From Bacillota bacterium (GTDB lineage Bacteria; Bacillota; Clostridia; Christensenellales; Aristaeellaceae), in assembly GCA_023416585.1 (NCBI GenBank), contig JAEZHM010000131.1, positions 124,001 through 188,000 of the forward strand: a stretch of DNA of 64,000 bases, written 5' to 3'. The translations under genes and the position numbers were made by a program. Below the pieces are notes generated by a model. The model was not told where the DNA came from and searched no databases. It saw nothing but the letters and a program-made list of their open reading frames with translations. Shown piece after piece: positions 7,924 to 16,094 of this stretch (within the stretch, counting starts at the first letter, position 1; every line of letters begins with the position of its first letter).

Positions 7924-9459
7924 ATGAAAAAACAATATTTGATCGGCATCGACATAGGAACATCCGGTGCAAAATGCATACTCATGGATCAATGCGGGTT
8001 TGTACTTGCTTCCTCCACACAGGAGTATCCTTTGTATACAATAAGGCCCGGCTGGGCGGAGCAGCAGCCAAAGGACTGGTGGGAGGCTGTGAAGCATGGC
8101 CTGAATGAAATTTTGTCCAAAGCCTGCGTTCCTAAAGATCTTTTGATGGGCGTCAGCTTTTCCGGGCAGATGCATGGGCTTGTGGCGCTGGACAAAGACT
8201 ACAAGGTCATCCGGCCGGCATTTTTGTGGTGCGACCAGCGCAGCCAGCCCCAATGCGACCGGCTGATTCAAAAGGCCGGCGGGCTTGAAAAACTGCTTTC
8301 TTACACAAACAATACCATGCTTTCCGGTTACACGGGGGGAAAGCTTATTTGGCTTTATGAAGAGGAACCGGAGAGTTTTGAAAAGATGCGCGTGTTCCTT
8401 TGCCCCAAGGATTACATCCGGTATCTTCTCTGCGGGGAAATCGCCATGGATGTATCGGAGGCTTCCGGCACTGGCTTTTTCAATACCCGGGATAGGGCCT
8501 GGTCACAGGAATTGATCGAAATTGCAAGCCTTTCCCGGAGCATTTTTCCGCCCGTTGGGGAATCCATCGATCTGGCCGGCTATGTAACGCGGGAGGCTGC
8601 CAGGCAAACGGGGCTGCCTGAAGGCCTCAAGGTGTACATGGGTGGCGGAGACGCGGTGATCCAGACAACGGGCTCCGGGCTGATAAAGCCGGGCAGGATC
8701 GGCGTGGTGATTGGCACTGCCGGGAACGTGTCCATGGGGCTGGACAGGTTTTATTCAAATCCCGAAGGCAGGCTTCAGATGTTCTGCAACAACGCACCCC
8801 ACATGTATCACGCCTTTGGCTGCAACCTGACGGCGGGAGGCGCGTACCGCTGGTACCGGGATGCGCTGTGTGAGCATGATGTGGCGCAGGCGGCCCGGAC
8901 TGGCCGGAACGTGTACGAGATCATGGGGGAGAGCGCGGAAAAAGCGCCTCCCGGATCAAACGGCGTGATATTCGTGCCTTACCTTTCCGGGGAGCGCTGC
9001 CCATACCCCGATCCCAACGCCCGGGGCATGTTCTATGGGCTTACGCTGGGCACGCAGCGGTGCAATATCACCCGGTCCGTCATGGAGGGCGTCACGTATG
9101 CTTTCAAGCAGGTGGCGGACATCATTTGCTCCTTCATTCCCGGCAGCGAAGTAATCGTATCCGGTGGCGGCTCCGCTTCGCCCCTGTGGCGGCAGATATT
9201 GGCGGATGTATTCAGCCTGCCCGTATACACATTGTCCGCCTCAAGCGAAGGCGGCGCGTTCGGTGCGGCGATGGCGGCAGGAGTGGGCGCGGGCGTTTTC
9301 CGTGATTTTGAAGAGGCGGTATCCGTGCTGAAGGTGGAAACGGAAACAGCACCCAATCCGCAAAACCGGGCAGCCTACCAGGATGGATTTTCTATGTACA
9401 GCGAAATGTACCATGCCTTGAAGCCCGTGTTTGACAAGGGCGCATCGATGGGGATGTAA
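7924..9459 (+). CDS. xylB: FGGY carbohydrate kinase, xylulokinase-like
   Basis: A 511-residue cytoplasmic sugar kinase that most resembles D-xylulokinase, which phosphorylates D-xylulose for the pentose phosphate pathway. The N-terminal ATPase-fold motif GIDIGTSGAKC opens the protein, the substrate loop SGQMHG lies near residue 80, and the second-domain stretch SGGGSASPLWRQI is present near 415. The start follows GAAGGGG; the reading frame is open for 720 bases upstream but that part runs antisense to the MoxR gene. No xylose isomerase is nearby, so another ketose cannot be excluded. A GNAT gene follows after 12 bases and is probably co-transcribed. Confidence 0.87.
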   Translation: MKKQYLIGIDIGTSGAKCILMDQCGFVLASSTQEYPLYTIRPGWAEQQPKDWWEAVKHGLNEILSKACVPKDLLMGVSFSGQMHGLVALDKDYKVIRPAFLWCDQRSQPQCDRLIQKAGGLEKLLSYTNNTMLSGYTGGKLIWLYEEEPESFEKMRVFLCPKDYIRYLLCGEIAMDVSEASGTGFFNTRDRAWSQELIEIASLSRSIFPPVGESIDLAGYVTREAARQTGLPEGLKVYMGGGDAVIQTTGSGLIKPGRIGVVIGTAGNVSMGLDRFYSNPEGRLQMFCNNAPHMYHAFGCNLTAGGAYRWYRDALCEHDVAQAARTGRNVYEIMGESAEKAPPGSNGVIFVPYLSGERCPYPDPNARGMFYGLTLGTQRCNITRSVMEGVTYAFKQVADIICSFIPGSEVIVSGGGSASPLWRQILADVFSLPVYTLSASSEGGAFGAAMAAGVGAGVFRDFEEAVSVLKVETETAPNPQNRAAYQDGFSMYSEMYHALKPVFDKGASMGM

Positions 9460-9471
9460 GGTGGAGGAAGC

Positions 9472-10437
9472 ATGAACATCGTTCCTTTTGAAGAAAATCA
9501 CATCCTTGAGGCGGGTGAACTGCTCTTAAAGGCTTATCAAACGGAGCGCGCAGCCGTGCCCGTCCTGCCGGACAGCAGGGATGCCGGCTTTTTTGCCCAT
9601 AGGACAGCGGAACTTTGCGGGAATGGCCTGGGCGTTGCCGCGGTGGAGGATAACAAACTGCAGGGTTTTTTGACCGGCATGGAGGCTGGGGAACTGTTCG
9701 GAACAAGCCGGGGCGTGTACATCCCGATATACGGCCACGCCGCAAGAGGGAAGAACAGGCAGCTTACTTATCAGCAATTGTACGCGGCAGCGTCTGATAT
9801 ATGGGTGCGAAAAGGCCTTCTTTCCCATGCGATCACGATGTACGCCCATGATGATGCGGCAGTGAACGCCTGGTTTTGGCAGGATTTTGGCCTGCGCTGC
9901 GTGGATGCCGTCCGTCCGCTTCAAAATATTCATGTCAGAGGAAAAGAAAGCTTCGATATTCGTCAGATCAAGCCGGAAGAAGCCGATATTTTGCTGGAAT
10001 TGCACCGGGAGCATTGGCAGTATTACAAAAATGCCCCCATGTTCATGTATGTGCATGAGAATTGCACCTTGGAAGAACTGCGCGGCTGGCTTTTGGATAA
10101 AGACCAGTACGCCTGGGCAGCTTTTGAAAACGGTGTGCCTGTGGCCTACATGCAGCTTCGCCATGGCGGCGAAACCTTCGCTTCCGATGATGCCTTGTCT
10201 ATGAACATCTGCGGCGCATATGTAAAACCCGGCTTGCGGGGTTCGGGTTATGGCGCGGCGATCCTTCAGACGATTGTTGACTGGCTGCGGGAGAACGGCT
10301 TTATAAGGCTGGGTGTGGACTATGAATCCTTCAATATTCAGGGAAGCCGGTTTTGGCAAAAGCATTTTACCGCTTTCACCTACAGCCTGACAAGGCGCAT
10401 TGATGAACGTACCGCTGGCAAATGGGATACCCCATAA
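9472..10437 (+). CDS. GNAT family N-acetyltransferase
   Basis: A 321-residue protein, about twice the size of a single GNAT domain. The C-terminal half (about 165-310) is a clear acetyltransferase with the acetyl-CoA loop RGSGYG near residue 258; the N-terminal half looks like a degenerate second GNAT fold. It would transfer an acetyl group from acetyl-CoA to an unknown amine. GGTGGAGG lies before the ATG, 12 bases after the kinase stop, so the two form an operon. No link between kinase and acetyltransferase activities is evident. Confidence 0.8.
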   Translation: MNIVPFEENHILEAGELLLKAYQTERAAVPVLPDSRDAGFFAHRTAELCGNGLGVAAVEDNKLQGFLTGMEAGELFGTSRGVYIPIYGHAARGKNRQLTYQQLYAAASDIWVRKGLLSHAITMYAHDDAAVNAWFWQDFGLRCVDAVRPLQNIHVRGKESFDIRQIKPEEADILLELHREHWQYYKNAPMFMYVHENCTLEELRGWLLDKDQYAWAAFENGVPVAYMQLRHGGETFASDDALSMNICGAYVKPGLRGSGYGAAILQTIVDWLRENGFIRLGVDYESFNIQGSRFWQKHFTAFTYSLTRRIDERTAGKWDTP

Positions 10438-10498
10438 TTGGCTCCTGAAAATTCACTGCCAATTGGCTCTTTGGCAAGCCGCTTTGGACCGTTATAAT
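10436..10498 (+). promoter_or_regulatory. Promoter with AATTGGCTC direct repeats
   Basis: AATTGGCTC occurs at 10436-10444 and 10461-10469, 25 bases apart, directly before a -35-like TTGGCA (10471-10476), a 16-base spacer and TATAAT (10493-10498). The first copy overlaps the end of the GNAT gene. Nearly the same block stands before the other aldo/keto reductase gene at 43609-43671, which argues for a shared regulator. Confidence 0.6.
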
Positions 10499-10552
10499 GC
10501 AATTGATAAAGGTCATCATTACCGCGTATTGGCGGCATGAGGAGGGTGCTTG

Positions 10553-11695
10553 ATGCATTATAGCAGTATTGGTTTAGACGGCTTTGCGGTCTCCCGGTTT
10601 GGCATGGGCTGTATGCGGTATCCCAAAACCAAGGATAAGGATGGGCGTGAAATCACCGACGAGGCTGAAGCCGTTAAAATGATCCGCTATGCCGTTGACC
10701 ATGGGGTGAATTACTTCGACACGGCCTATGCGTACGGCGACAGCGAGGAAATCCTGGGCCGGGCCCTGTCGGGAGGCTACCGGGAGAAAGTGGTGATCGC
10801 CACAAAAATCCCTGTCTGTGACGTGAAAAGCCGGGATGACTATCAAACCTACTTTCATAAGCAGCTGGAAAGGCTGAAAACCGGCTGCATCGATATTTAC
10901 CTCATGCATTGCCTGGATCGAGCCAATTGGGAGATCGTGAAAGAGACGGACGGAATCCGTTGCATGGAGGAATTGAAAGCACAGGGCAAAATCAAGAAAT
11001 TTGGCTTCTCCTTCCACGGCAATTACGAGGTTTTTCAGGAAATCATCGATGCTTACCCATGGGATATTTGCATGATACAATTGAACATCCTGGACCAAAA
11101 CCACCAGGCGGGGGTAAGGGGCCTCAAATACGCCGCCCAGAAGGGTATTCCCGTAGTCATCATGGAGCCGTTAAAGGGCGGGCTTTTGGGCGGCAATCCG
11201 CCGGATATGGTGAAACAGCATCTTGAAAATTATGCGGAGCAAAGATCGCTTACGGAATGGTCGATGAGATGGCTTTATAATTTCAACGAAGTCAAGGTAG
11301 TTTTAAGCGGCGTCAGCAGCATGGATCAATTGCGCGACAATATCAGGATATTTGACGATGCCAATGCGGATGTCATGGTTGAAAGCGATTTTATACTCAT
11401 TGACAGCATAAAAAAAGCCTATGAAGGCACTGTGAAGGTGGGGTGCACGGGCTGCGGATACTGCATGCCATGCCCTGCAGGGGTCAATATTCCGGAAATA
11501 TTCAAGATCTACAACGATGCAGGCCTTTCGCCCTGGGACTTGTTCGGCAAGACATTCTATTCCCTGGTGGTTGCCAATTCCGGCGGGGGAGCCGCAAACT
11601 GCCTGGAATGCGGCCGGTGCGAGCTAAAATGTCCGCAGCATATTCCCGTCATGAACACGCTTAAGGAAGCTCATAGCATAATGAAAAGTGAGTAA
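10553..11695 (+). CDS. Aldo/keto reductase with ferredoxin-type 4Fe-4S domain
   Basis: A 380-residue cytoplasmic oxidoreductase. The N-terminal TIM barrel keeps the catalytic tetrad: Asp and Tyr in FDTAYAYG, Lys in ATKIP, His in LMHCLD. The C-terminal 90 residues carry two 4Fe-4S motifs, CTGCGYCMPCPAGV and CLECGRCELKCP, marking the clostridial AKR-ferredoxin class that may exchange electrons through iron-sulfur centres. The ATG at 10553 follows GGAGGG; a TTG codon just before it is less likely. It is a single-gene unit with its own direct-repeat promoter and a terminator hairpin. The substrate is unknown. Confidence 0.9.
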   Translation: MHYSSIGLDGFAVSRFGMGCMRYPKTKDKDGREITDEAEAVKMIRYAVDHGVNYFDTAYAYGDSEEILGRALSGGYREKVVIATKIPVCDVKSRDDYQTYFHKQLERLKTGCIDIYLMHCLDRANWEIVKETDGIRCMEELKAQGKIKKFGFSFHGNYEVFQEIIDAYPWDICMIQLNILDQNHQAGVRGLKYAAQKGIPVVIMEPLKGGLLGGNPPDMVKQHLENYAEQRSLTEWSMRWLYNFNEVKVVLSGVSSMDQLRDNIRIFDDANADVMVESDFILIDSIKKAYEGTVKVGCTGCGYCMPCPAGVNIPEIFKIYNDAGLSPWDLFGKTFYSLVVANSGGGAANCLECGRCELKCPQHIPVMNTLKEAHSIMKSE

Positions 11696-11698
11696 TAA

Positions 11699-11738
11699 GT
11701 GTACCCCCGAACAGAAAGCTTCCTGTTCGGGGGTACAC
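11699..11738. terminator. Hairpin between convergent genes
   Basis: A perfect 16-base stem GTGTACCCCCGAACAG (11699-11714) with its complement at 11723-11738 sits four bases after the aldo/keto reductase stop and before the convergent signalling gene. There is no long T-run, so termination efficiency is uncertain. Confidence 0.6.
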
Positions 11739-11797
11739 ACTATTTGGACAAAAAAGTGCAAATCAGCGAAAGCGACTCTGTCATTTTCTCGATCTTA

Positions 11798-13627
11798 TTA
11801 TACCAAACCGCTATCCAAAAAGGCACGAACAACCTCTGGATCAAACTGGATTCCCATCTGGCGGCGAAGCTCTTCCCTGGCTTCCTGAACCGGCATGCCA
11901 CTCCTGTAAGGCCGCTCGCTTGTCATGGCGTCAAATGAATCTGCTACACAGATGATCCTGGCTTCCAGCGTGATTTCCTCACCCCTAAGCCCTCTGGGAT
12001 AGCCCTTGCCATCCCAACGCTCATGGTGCTGGCACACAGCTTCGGCCAGGTCCGCCATTTCGGCGACGCCGCATAAAATACGGTATGCCGTTTCCGGGTG
12101 GCGCTTGATTTCCTCCCACTCCGCCGCTTCCAAAGGTCCCCTTTTCTCCAGCACCTCGTTGGAAATGGTGATTTTGCCGATGTCGTGCAATAGCCCTGCC
12201 GATTTGATTTTGTTAATCTCGCTTTCCTGCAGCCCCATGGTCTGGCCTATGGCGGAGCTTAGCTTGCTGACCCGCTTGGAATGGGCTTCCTCCCTGGAGT
12301 TTTTCTCATACAGCGTTTGGACGATGGTGTTGATGGTTGCGCTGCGGATGCTTGGGCTTTCCAAAAGCTTGCGCTTGATCATGTTATCCTCGGCATTTTT
12401 TAGTACCTGGGAGATGCTTTGCTCTTTGTCTGTTTTGGTGTCCCACCCAAAGGAAACGGAAAGGATGCCTTTTCCTGATTTGTTGTCTCTGATTTTGCCC
12501 AGTGCCTTTTTGACCATTGCCTCCGCTGCCTTAGAGGTGGTGTTAGGCAGAAGAACCACAAACTCATCTCCGCCATAGCGGCTGATGATATCCTCCTGGC
12601 GGAAGCACCTTTTGAGGATCGCTGCTGTCTTGCGCAACAGATCATCCCCGGCAAAATGGCCGAATGCATCGTTTGTCATTTTCAACCCGTTCAGATCACC
12701 CATCACCAGTGTGATGGGAAGTCTGTCAGATTCTTCCTGGCGGCTTAGTTCGGCTTCCAGAAAGCGGCGGTTATACAGCTCGGTCAAATGGTCGTGAAAG
12801 CTTAAAAACTTTATTTCATTTAAATGGAGCCGTTCATCGGTTACATCCCGGAACGTAAGGACAAAGCCTGCAGGCTTTCCCGCAATGCTTAGGATGGGCG
12901 CGGTACTGTGGGTAATGGGCCGTTCTATGCCCTCCTTGGAAATGAGCACTGCGTGGCTGTTTAACCCGATCGAAGTTTTTGCACCCGCTGCATTTTGCGT
13001 AGGGCAACCTGCGGTTTCCTGTGCCTGCTCGCTCTTTATACGGATTACCTCATGAGAATGCTGGCCAATGGCGCTGTCCTTATGCCAGCCTGTCATATTC
13101 CTGGCTATGTCGTTTATCATGGTAACGCGGCCGTCTTCATCTGTTAAGATTACGCCGTCGCTGACCGACATAAGCGTTGTGCGAAGCGTTTCCTGTGCCA
13201 CATACAGGCTGTGATTCAAATCTTCAAATTCTTTTTTCTGAAAGCGCGATTCCAGCCTTTTGTGCACCTTGTGCAGCAATTCTTCCTCCCGGCAAGGCCT
13301 TAAGACAAAATCAGCCCCTTCTAACTGATGGTCTGCCGCCCTCCCGGTATTCATTTGTGTGATGAAAATCACAGGTATGTCATTTGTCAGACTGTTCTCT
13401 TTGATCTGCCGGCACAAATAATCCACACTCATGTCCGTATAACTGACATCCATCAGTATTAAGTCGGGTTTCCGGATTTTGAGCGAGGATAATGCCTGTT
13501 CAGCGGAATCTACGGGCTGAACCTGATAGCCGTGGTCAGAAAGCATTGTAGATAATAGGGACAGGTCCTCTTGCGTGCCGGCCAAGACCATAATTTCTGC
13601 AGGTCCGGCAGGATTATTGGATATCAT
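11798..13627 (-). CDS. REC-PAS-GGDEF-HD-GYP cyclic-di-GMP signalling protein
   Basis: A 609-residue protein with a receiver domain (phosphoacceptor Asp near residue 60), a PAS domain (about 145-260), a diguanylate cyclase domain with intact GGDEF at about 352-356, and an HD-GYP phosphodiesterase domain with HDIGK near 481 and HHERWDGKGYP ending near 544. An RxxD motif stands five residues before GGDEF, the position of the product-inhibition site. It may thus both make and degrade cyclic-di-GMP under control of a partner kinase; no kinase gene is adjacent. The start at 13627 follows AGGAGGAAC; a longer form would add 13 residues. It has no membrane segment. Confidence 0.92.
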   Translation of the reverse strand: MISNNPAGPAEIMVLAGTQEDLSLLSTMLSDHGYQVQPVDSAEQALSSLKIRKPDLILMDVSYTDMSVDYLCRQIKENSLTNDIPVIFITQMNTGRAADHQLEGADFVLRPCREEELLHKVHKRLESRFQKKEFEDLNHSLYVAQETLRTTLMSVSDGVILTDEDGRVTMINDIARNMTGWHKDSAIGQHSHEVIRIKSEQAQETAGCPTQNAAGAKTSIGLNSHAVLISKEGIERPITHSTAPILSIAGKPAGFVLTFRDVTDERLHLNEIKFLSFHDHLTELYNRRFLEAELSRQEESDRLPITLVMGDLNGLKMTNDAFGHFAGDDLLRKTAAILKRCFRQEDIISRYGGDEFVVLLPNTTSKAAEAMVKKALGKIRDNKSGKGILSVSFGWDTKTDKEQSISQVLKNAEDNMIKRKLLESPSIRSATINTIVQTLYEKNSREEAHSKRVSKLSSAIGQTMGLQESEINKIKSAGLLHDIGKITISNEVLEKRGPLEAAEWEEIKRHPETAYRILCGVAEMADLAEAVCQHHERWDGKGYPRGLRGEEITLEARIICVADSFDAMTSERPYRSGMPVQEAREELRRQMGIQFDPEVVRAFLDSGLV

Positions 13628-13813
13628 CGTAGGGTTCCTCCTGTTTGAACGCAAGATAAACGACAAGAAAACGGAAGACCAGTTTTGCTGTCCTATACCT
13701 TTTCCGTAAACGATGGGGTATGCAATACTGCTGTAGTGAAGGAAATTATATCATACAAGCCGTAAATTGGCAAACAAGAATCGACATATTTCATCTTTTT
13801 TTCCAACATCAAG

Positions 13814-14404
13814 TCATATTTTGTATAAATATCCTTCCACCATTCTTTGTATCGGAAGCAGATAGTCCTCACCTGGGTCTATGGTCCTGCAAATCAGCAT
13901 CAGCGAATACCCTTGCAGCATGCTCCATATGGCCAGAAAGTCATTTTTCCAGCTTTCTCCGTGCAGCGGGCTAAAATAAGCCTTGGCACAATCAAGTGCA
14001 ATGGTCAGGGGAAGCCTGTTCCCTGCCTGAAGGAGACCGTCGTTCATATCGATGGGCTTTTGATGGGAAGTCATGAACACGAAGCGGAAATAGTCGGGGT
14101 TCTCCACCATAAAATGAACGTACTCCCTGCACATGGCGGTCAGCTGCTGCTTAAGGTCATTTGGATGAAGGCTGACGGCCAGGTAAAGTGCTCTTCCAAA
14201 CTCCACCGCGATTACCTTGCCGATCTCAGCAATGATTTCTTCTTTGCTTTGAAAGTGCTTGTAGGGCGCGGCATGGCTCACGCCGCATGATGCAGCCAGC
14301 TTTCTTAAGGAAAACCCTTCATAGCCTTCCTTGGCCAGCAGCTGAATCCCTTTGCGGATCAATTCCTGCTTCAGGTCTCCGTGATGGTACTGCTTTTCAC
14401 GCAT
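13814..14404 (-). CDS. TetR/AcrR family transcriptional regulator
   Basis: A 196-residue one-component regulator. The N-terminal helix-turn-helix (about 10-55: LLAKEGYEGFSLRKLA...SHAAPYKHF) is typical of TetR proteins, and the C-terminal ligand domain resembles the WHG-type branch. It is divergent from the EFR1-type gene, and the intergenic region holds a strong promoter flanked by repeated TGTAAACAT/ATGTTT half sites, so it most likely represses that gene and itself until a ligand binds. The ligand is unknown. Confidence 0.88.
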   Translation of the reverse strand: MREKQYHHGDLKQELIRKGIQLLAKEGYEGFSLRKLAASCGVSHAAPYKHFQSKEEIIAEIGKVIAVEFGRALYLAVSLHPNDLKQQLTAMCREYVHFMVENPDYFRFVFMTSHQKPIDMNDGLLQAGNRLPLTIALDCAKAYFSPLHGESWKNDFLAIWSMLQGYSLMLICRTIDPGEDYLLPIQRMVEGYLYKI

Positions 14405-14436
14405 GAAAACGCCTCCCGGAATGTGAAAAAGTTTGC

Positions 14437-14515
14437 AGGAAACATTTTATCACACGATGTTGACAATGTAAACATTGGGTGTTATACTCTCGATGTTTCC
14501 AGTGTAAACATTGTA
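14437..14515 (+). promoter_or_regulatory. Consensus promoter with TetR-type operators
   Basis: TTGACA (14460-14465), a 17-base spacer and TATACT (14483-14488) make a near-consensus promoter for the EFR1 gene. AATGTAAACATT (14465-14476) covers the spacer, and a palindrome with arms ATGTTT and TAAACAT spans 14493-14511 just after the -10; a further half site GGAAACAT is at 14437-14444. This arrangement fits repression by the divergent TetR protein. Confidence 0.7.
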
Positions 14516-14529
14516 TTGGAGGGAAATTC

Positions 14530-15282
14530 ATGGAGAATGTGATCTATTACTTTTCCGGCAGGGGAAACTCCCTAAGCGTGGCACAGGGGCTTGCCCGGCT
14601 TGTATCGGATACGGAAATACGGCCCATGTCATCTGTGCAGGGGGAAGCAGTTCTGCCTGATGGGCGGGTGGGGTTCATACTGCCGGTTATTGATTTTGGC
14701 ATTCCTGCGTATGTGCGTGATTTTGTGAAGCGGCTTAAAGCGGATGGGAAGCAGCGCTACCTGTTTGCCGTCATCACCTGCGGCGGATTGCCCGGCGCTT
14801 CCATGGCGTCAGTAAAAGGGCTTCTTCAAAAGCGGGGCCTTTCGCTTTCGGCAGGGTGGATTTTGACGTTTGGCAGGCGGATGATGACCGACGGCGAGTG
14901 GCGGGCAAAGCTTGAGGAGATGGCGGAGGCCATTGAAAAGAAAGCCGGTATCCCTGTTCCGCCCGCTGCCGTAAAAGATCACTTGCTGACGGGGATGCTG
15001 AACCCTTTAGCCCGGCTTATGATTCCCAAGGAGGATAAGAAGTTCCGAGTCGATGGAAGCTGCACCGGCTGCGGCATTTGCCAAAGTGTATGTCCGGTGG
15101 GCAATATTCAAATCGAAAACGGCAGGCCTGTATGGCTTCATAAATGCCAGCAGTGCGCGGCCTGCTTCAGCTGGTGCCCGCAAAAAGCCATCTCCGGCAC
15201 ATGCCTTGCCGCCAAGACACATTATCAAAACCCGCGGGTGCGTTTGGAGCAGCTATTGAACCAGGGAGGAACGAAAATGTGA
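14530..15282 (+). CDS. EFR1-type flavodoxin/ferredoxin protein
   Basis: A 250-residue protein with an N-terminal flavodoxin-like domain, marked by the FMN phosphate loop SGRGNS at residues 8-13, and a C-terminal ferredoxin domain with two 4Fe-4S motifs, CTGCGICQSVCPVG and CQQCAACFSWCPQ. Such EFR1-family proteins are common in Clostridia and are presumed electron carriers or flavin reductases in the cytoplasm. The ATG at 14530 follows GGAGGG. The divergent TetR gene and its operator suggest induction by a small molecule. The redox partner is not known. Confidence 0.88.
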   Translation: MENVIYYFSGRGNSLSVAQGLARLVSDTEIRPMSSVQGEAVLPDGRVGFILPVIDFGIPAYVRDFVKRLKADGKQRYLFAVITCGGLPGASMASVKGLLQKRGLSLSAGWILTFGRRMMTDGEWRAKLEEMAEAIEKKAGIPVPPAAVKDHLLTGMLNPLARLMIPKEDKKFRVDGSCTGCGICQSVCPVGNIQIENGRPVWLHKCQQCAACFSWCPQKAISGTCLAAKTHYQNPRVRLEQLLNQGGTKM

Positions 15283-15341
15283 AACAGCGCATGTCAATGA
15301 AGGAACACCGCATCGCGGATATTCCGTCAGAACTGAAGTAA
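15279..15341 (+). CDS. Possible 20-residue peptide after the EFR1 gene
   Basis: A GTG overlapping the EFR1 stop codon opens a 20-codon frame (MKQRMSMKEHRIADIPSELK), and GGGAGGAACG lies upstream at good spacing. It could be a real leader-like peptide or the degraded start of a lost downstream gene. No homology is recognised. Confidence 0.25.
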   Translation: MKQRMSMKEHRIADIPSELK

Positions 15342-15389
15342 CCTGGCAGCGAGAAAAGCCAGGGCTAAAAAGATCATGGTTCAGGGCAT

Positions 15390-15426
15390 CAACGAAGTGG
15401 CACATGCCACTTTGTTGAATTTTTTG
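15390..15426 (+). terminator. Intrinsic terminator after the EFR1 gene
   Basis: The stem CAACGAAGTGG / CCACTTTGTTG (one wobble pair) is followed by AATTTTTT, a standard Rho-independent terminator. Confidence 0.75.
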
Positions 15427-15472
15427 CTCTCTGTTGCTTTCAATATCTGCTATTTGTATTTTTAAGCAAATA

Positions 15473-15499
15473 AGGGACTGCTGCGGCAGCTCCTTTTTT
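15473..15499 (+). terminator. Second hairpin with T-run
   Basis: GGGACTGC / GCAGCTCC forms an imperfect stem followed by seven T residues, a probable backup terminator before the sigma-factor operon. Confidence 0.5.
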
Positions 15500-15550
15500 T
15501 GCTGCCGCCAGATGCCTCCTATATTTTTATCAGCCACTCTTGCATTTTAC

Positions 15551-15581
15551 GGAACCTTTTGGCATGCTTAATGATTATAAG
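15551..15581 (+). promoter_or_regulatory. Candidate ECF-type promoter
   Basis: GGAACCTTTT resembles the GGAAC-type -35 element recognised by ECF sigma factors, and GATTATAAGG lies about 16 bases downstream. It is about 40 bases before the ECF sigma gene, which suggests autoregulation. The -10 assignment is by eye only. Confidence 0.4.
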
Positions 15582-15617
15582 GGTGTAAGTCGATTTACAA
15601 ACCAAAGAGAGGTACAT

Positions 15618-16094
15618 ATGACACATGACGAATTCGTGCAAATGATCATCGGCATGCAGGGCACATTGTACCGTATATCTGCAGGCCTTTTACGTCAGCC
15701 CTGCGATCAAGAGGACGCGGTGCAATCTGTACTGGAAAAGGCGCTTTGCAAGAAAGCTTCTTTACGGGATGAGCGTAATTTGCAAGGCTGGATCGTAAGA
15801 ATTTTAATCAATGAGTGCTATGCCCTGCTGCGAAAGCGCAAGCGGGAGCTTCCCGTGGAAGAATTGCCCGAGCCGGTCGTTCCACAAGGCGCGGATAAGG
15901 ACCTGTACCGCTTTTTCTGCGGGCTGCCTGACAAGCTGCGCCTGCCCATGGTGCTTTTCTATGTGGAGGGATATTCAATGAAAGAAATCGCAAGCCTGCT
16001 CCATCTGCCCGGCGGCACGGTGAAATCCCGCCTGTCCCGCGGACGGAATCAAATGAGACAAGATGACGCATTCAAGGAGGTGCAAGACCTGTGA
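15618..16094 (+). CDS. ECF-type RNA polymerase sigma factor
   Basis: A 158-residue sigma-70 family protein with only regions 2 and 4, as in ECF sigma factors. Region 2 covers about 10-75 (CDQEDAVQSVLEKAL, NLQGWIVRILINECY), and region 4 about 105-150, with the helix-turn-helix YSMKEIASLLHLPGGTVKSRLSRGR. The ATG follows AGAGGT. The stop overlaps the GTG start of the membrane anti-sigma candidate by four bases (GTGA), so the two proteins are made together. The signal is unknown. Confidence 0.9.
   Translation: MTHDEFVQMIIGMQGTLYRISAGLLRQPCDQEDAVQSVLEKALCKKASLRDERNLQGWIVRILINECYALLRKRKRELPVEELPEPVVPQGADKDLYRFFCGLPDKLRLPMVLFYVEGYSMKEIASLLHLPGGTVKSRLSRGRNQMRQDDAFKEVQDL

Larger units (their letters stand above)
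15283..15617 (+). other. Intergenic region with two terminators and an ECF-type promoter
   Basis: This 335-base stretch holds the possible 20-codon frame, two terminator hairpins and a candidate ECF promoter, listed separately. Nothing else is seen. Confidence 0.5.
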
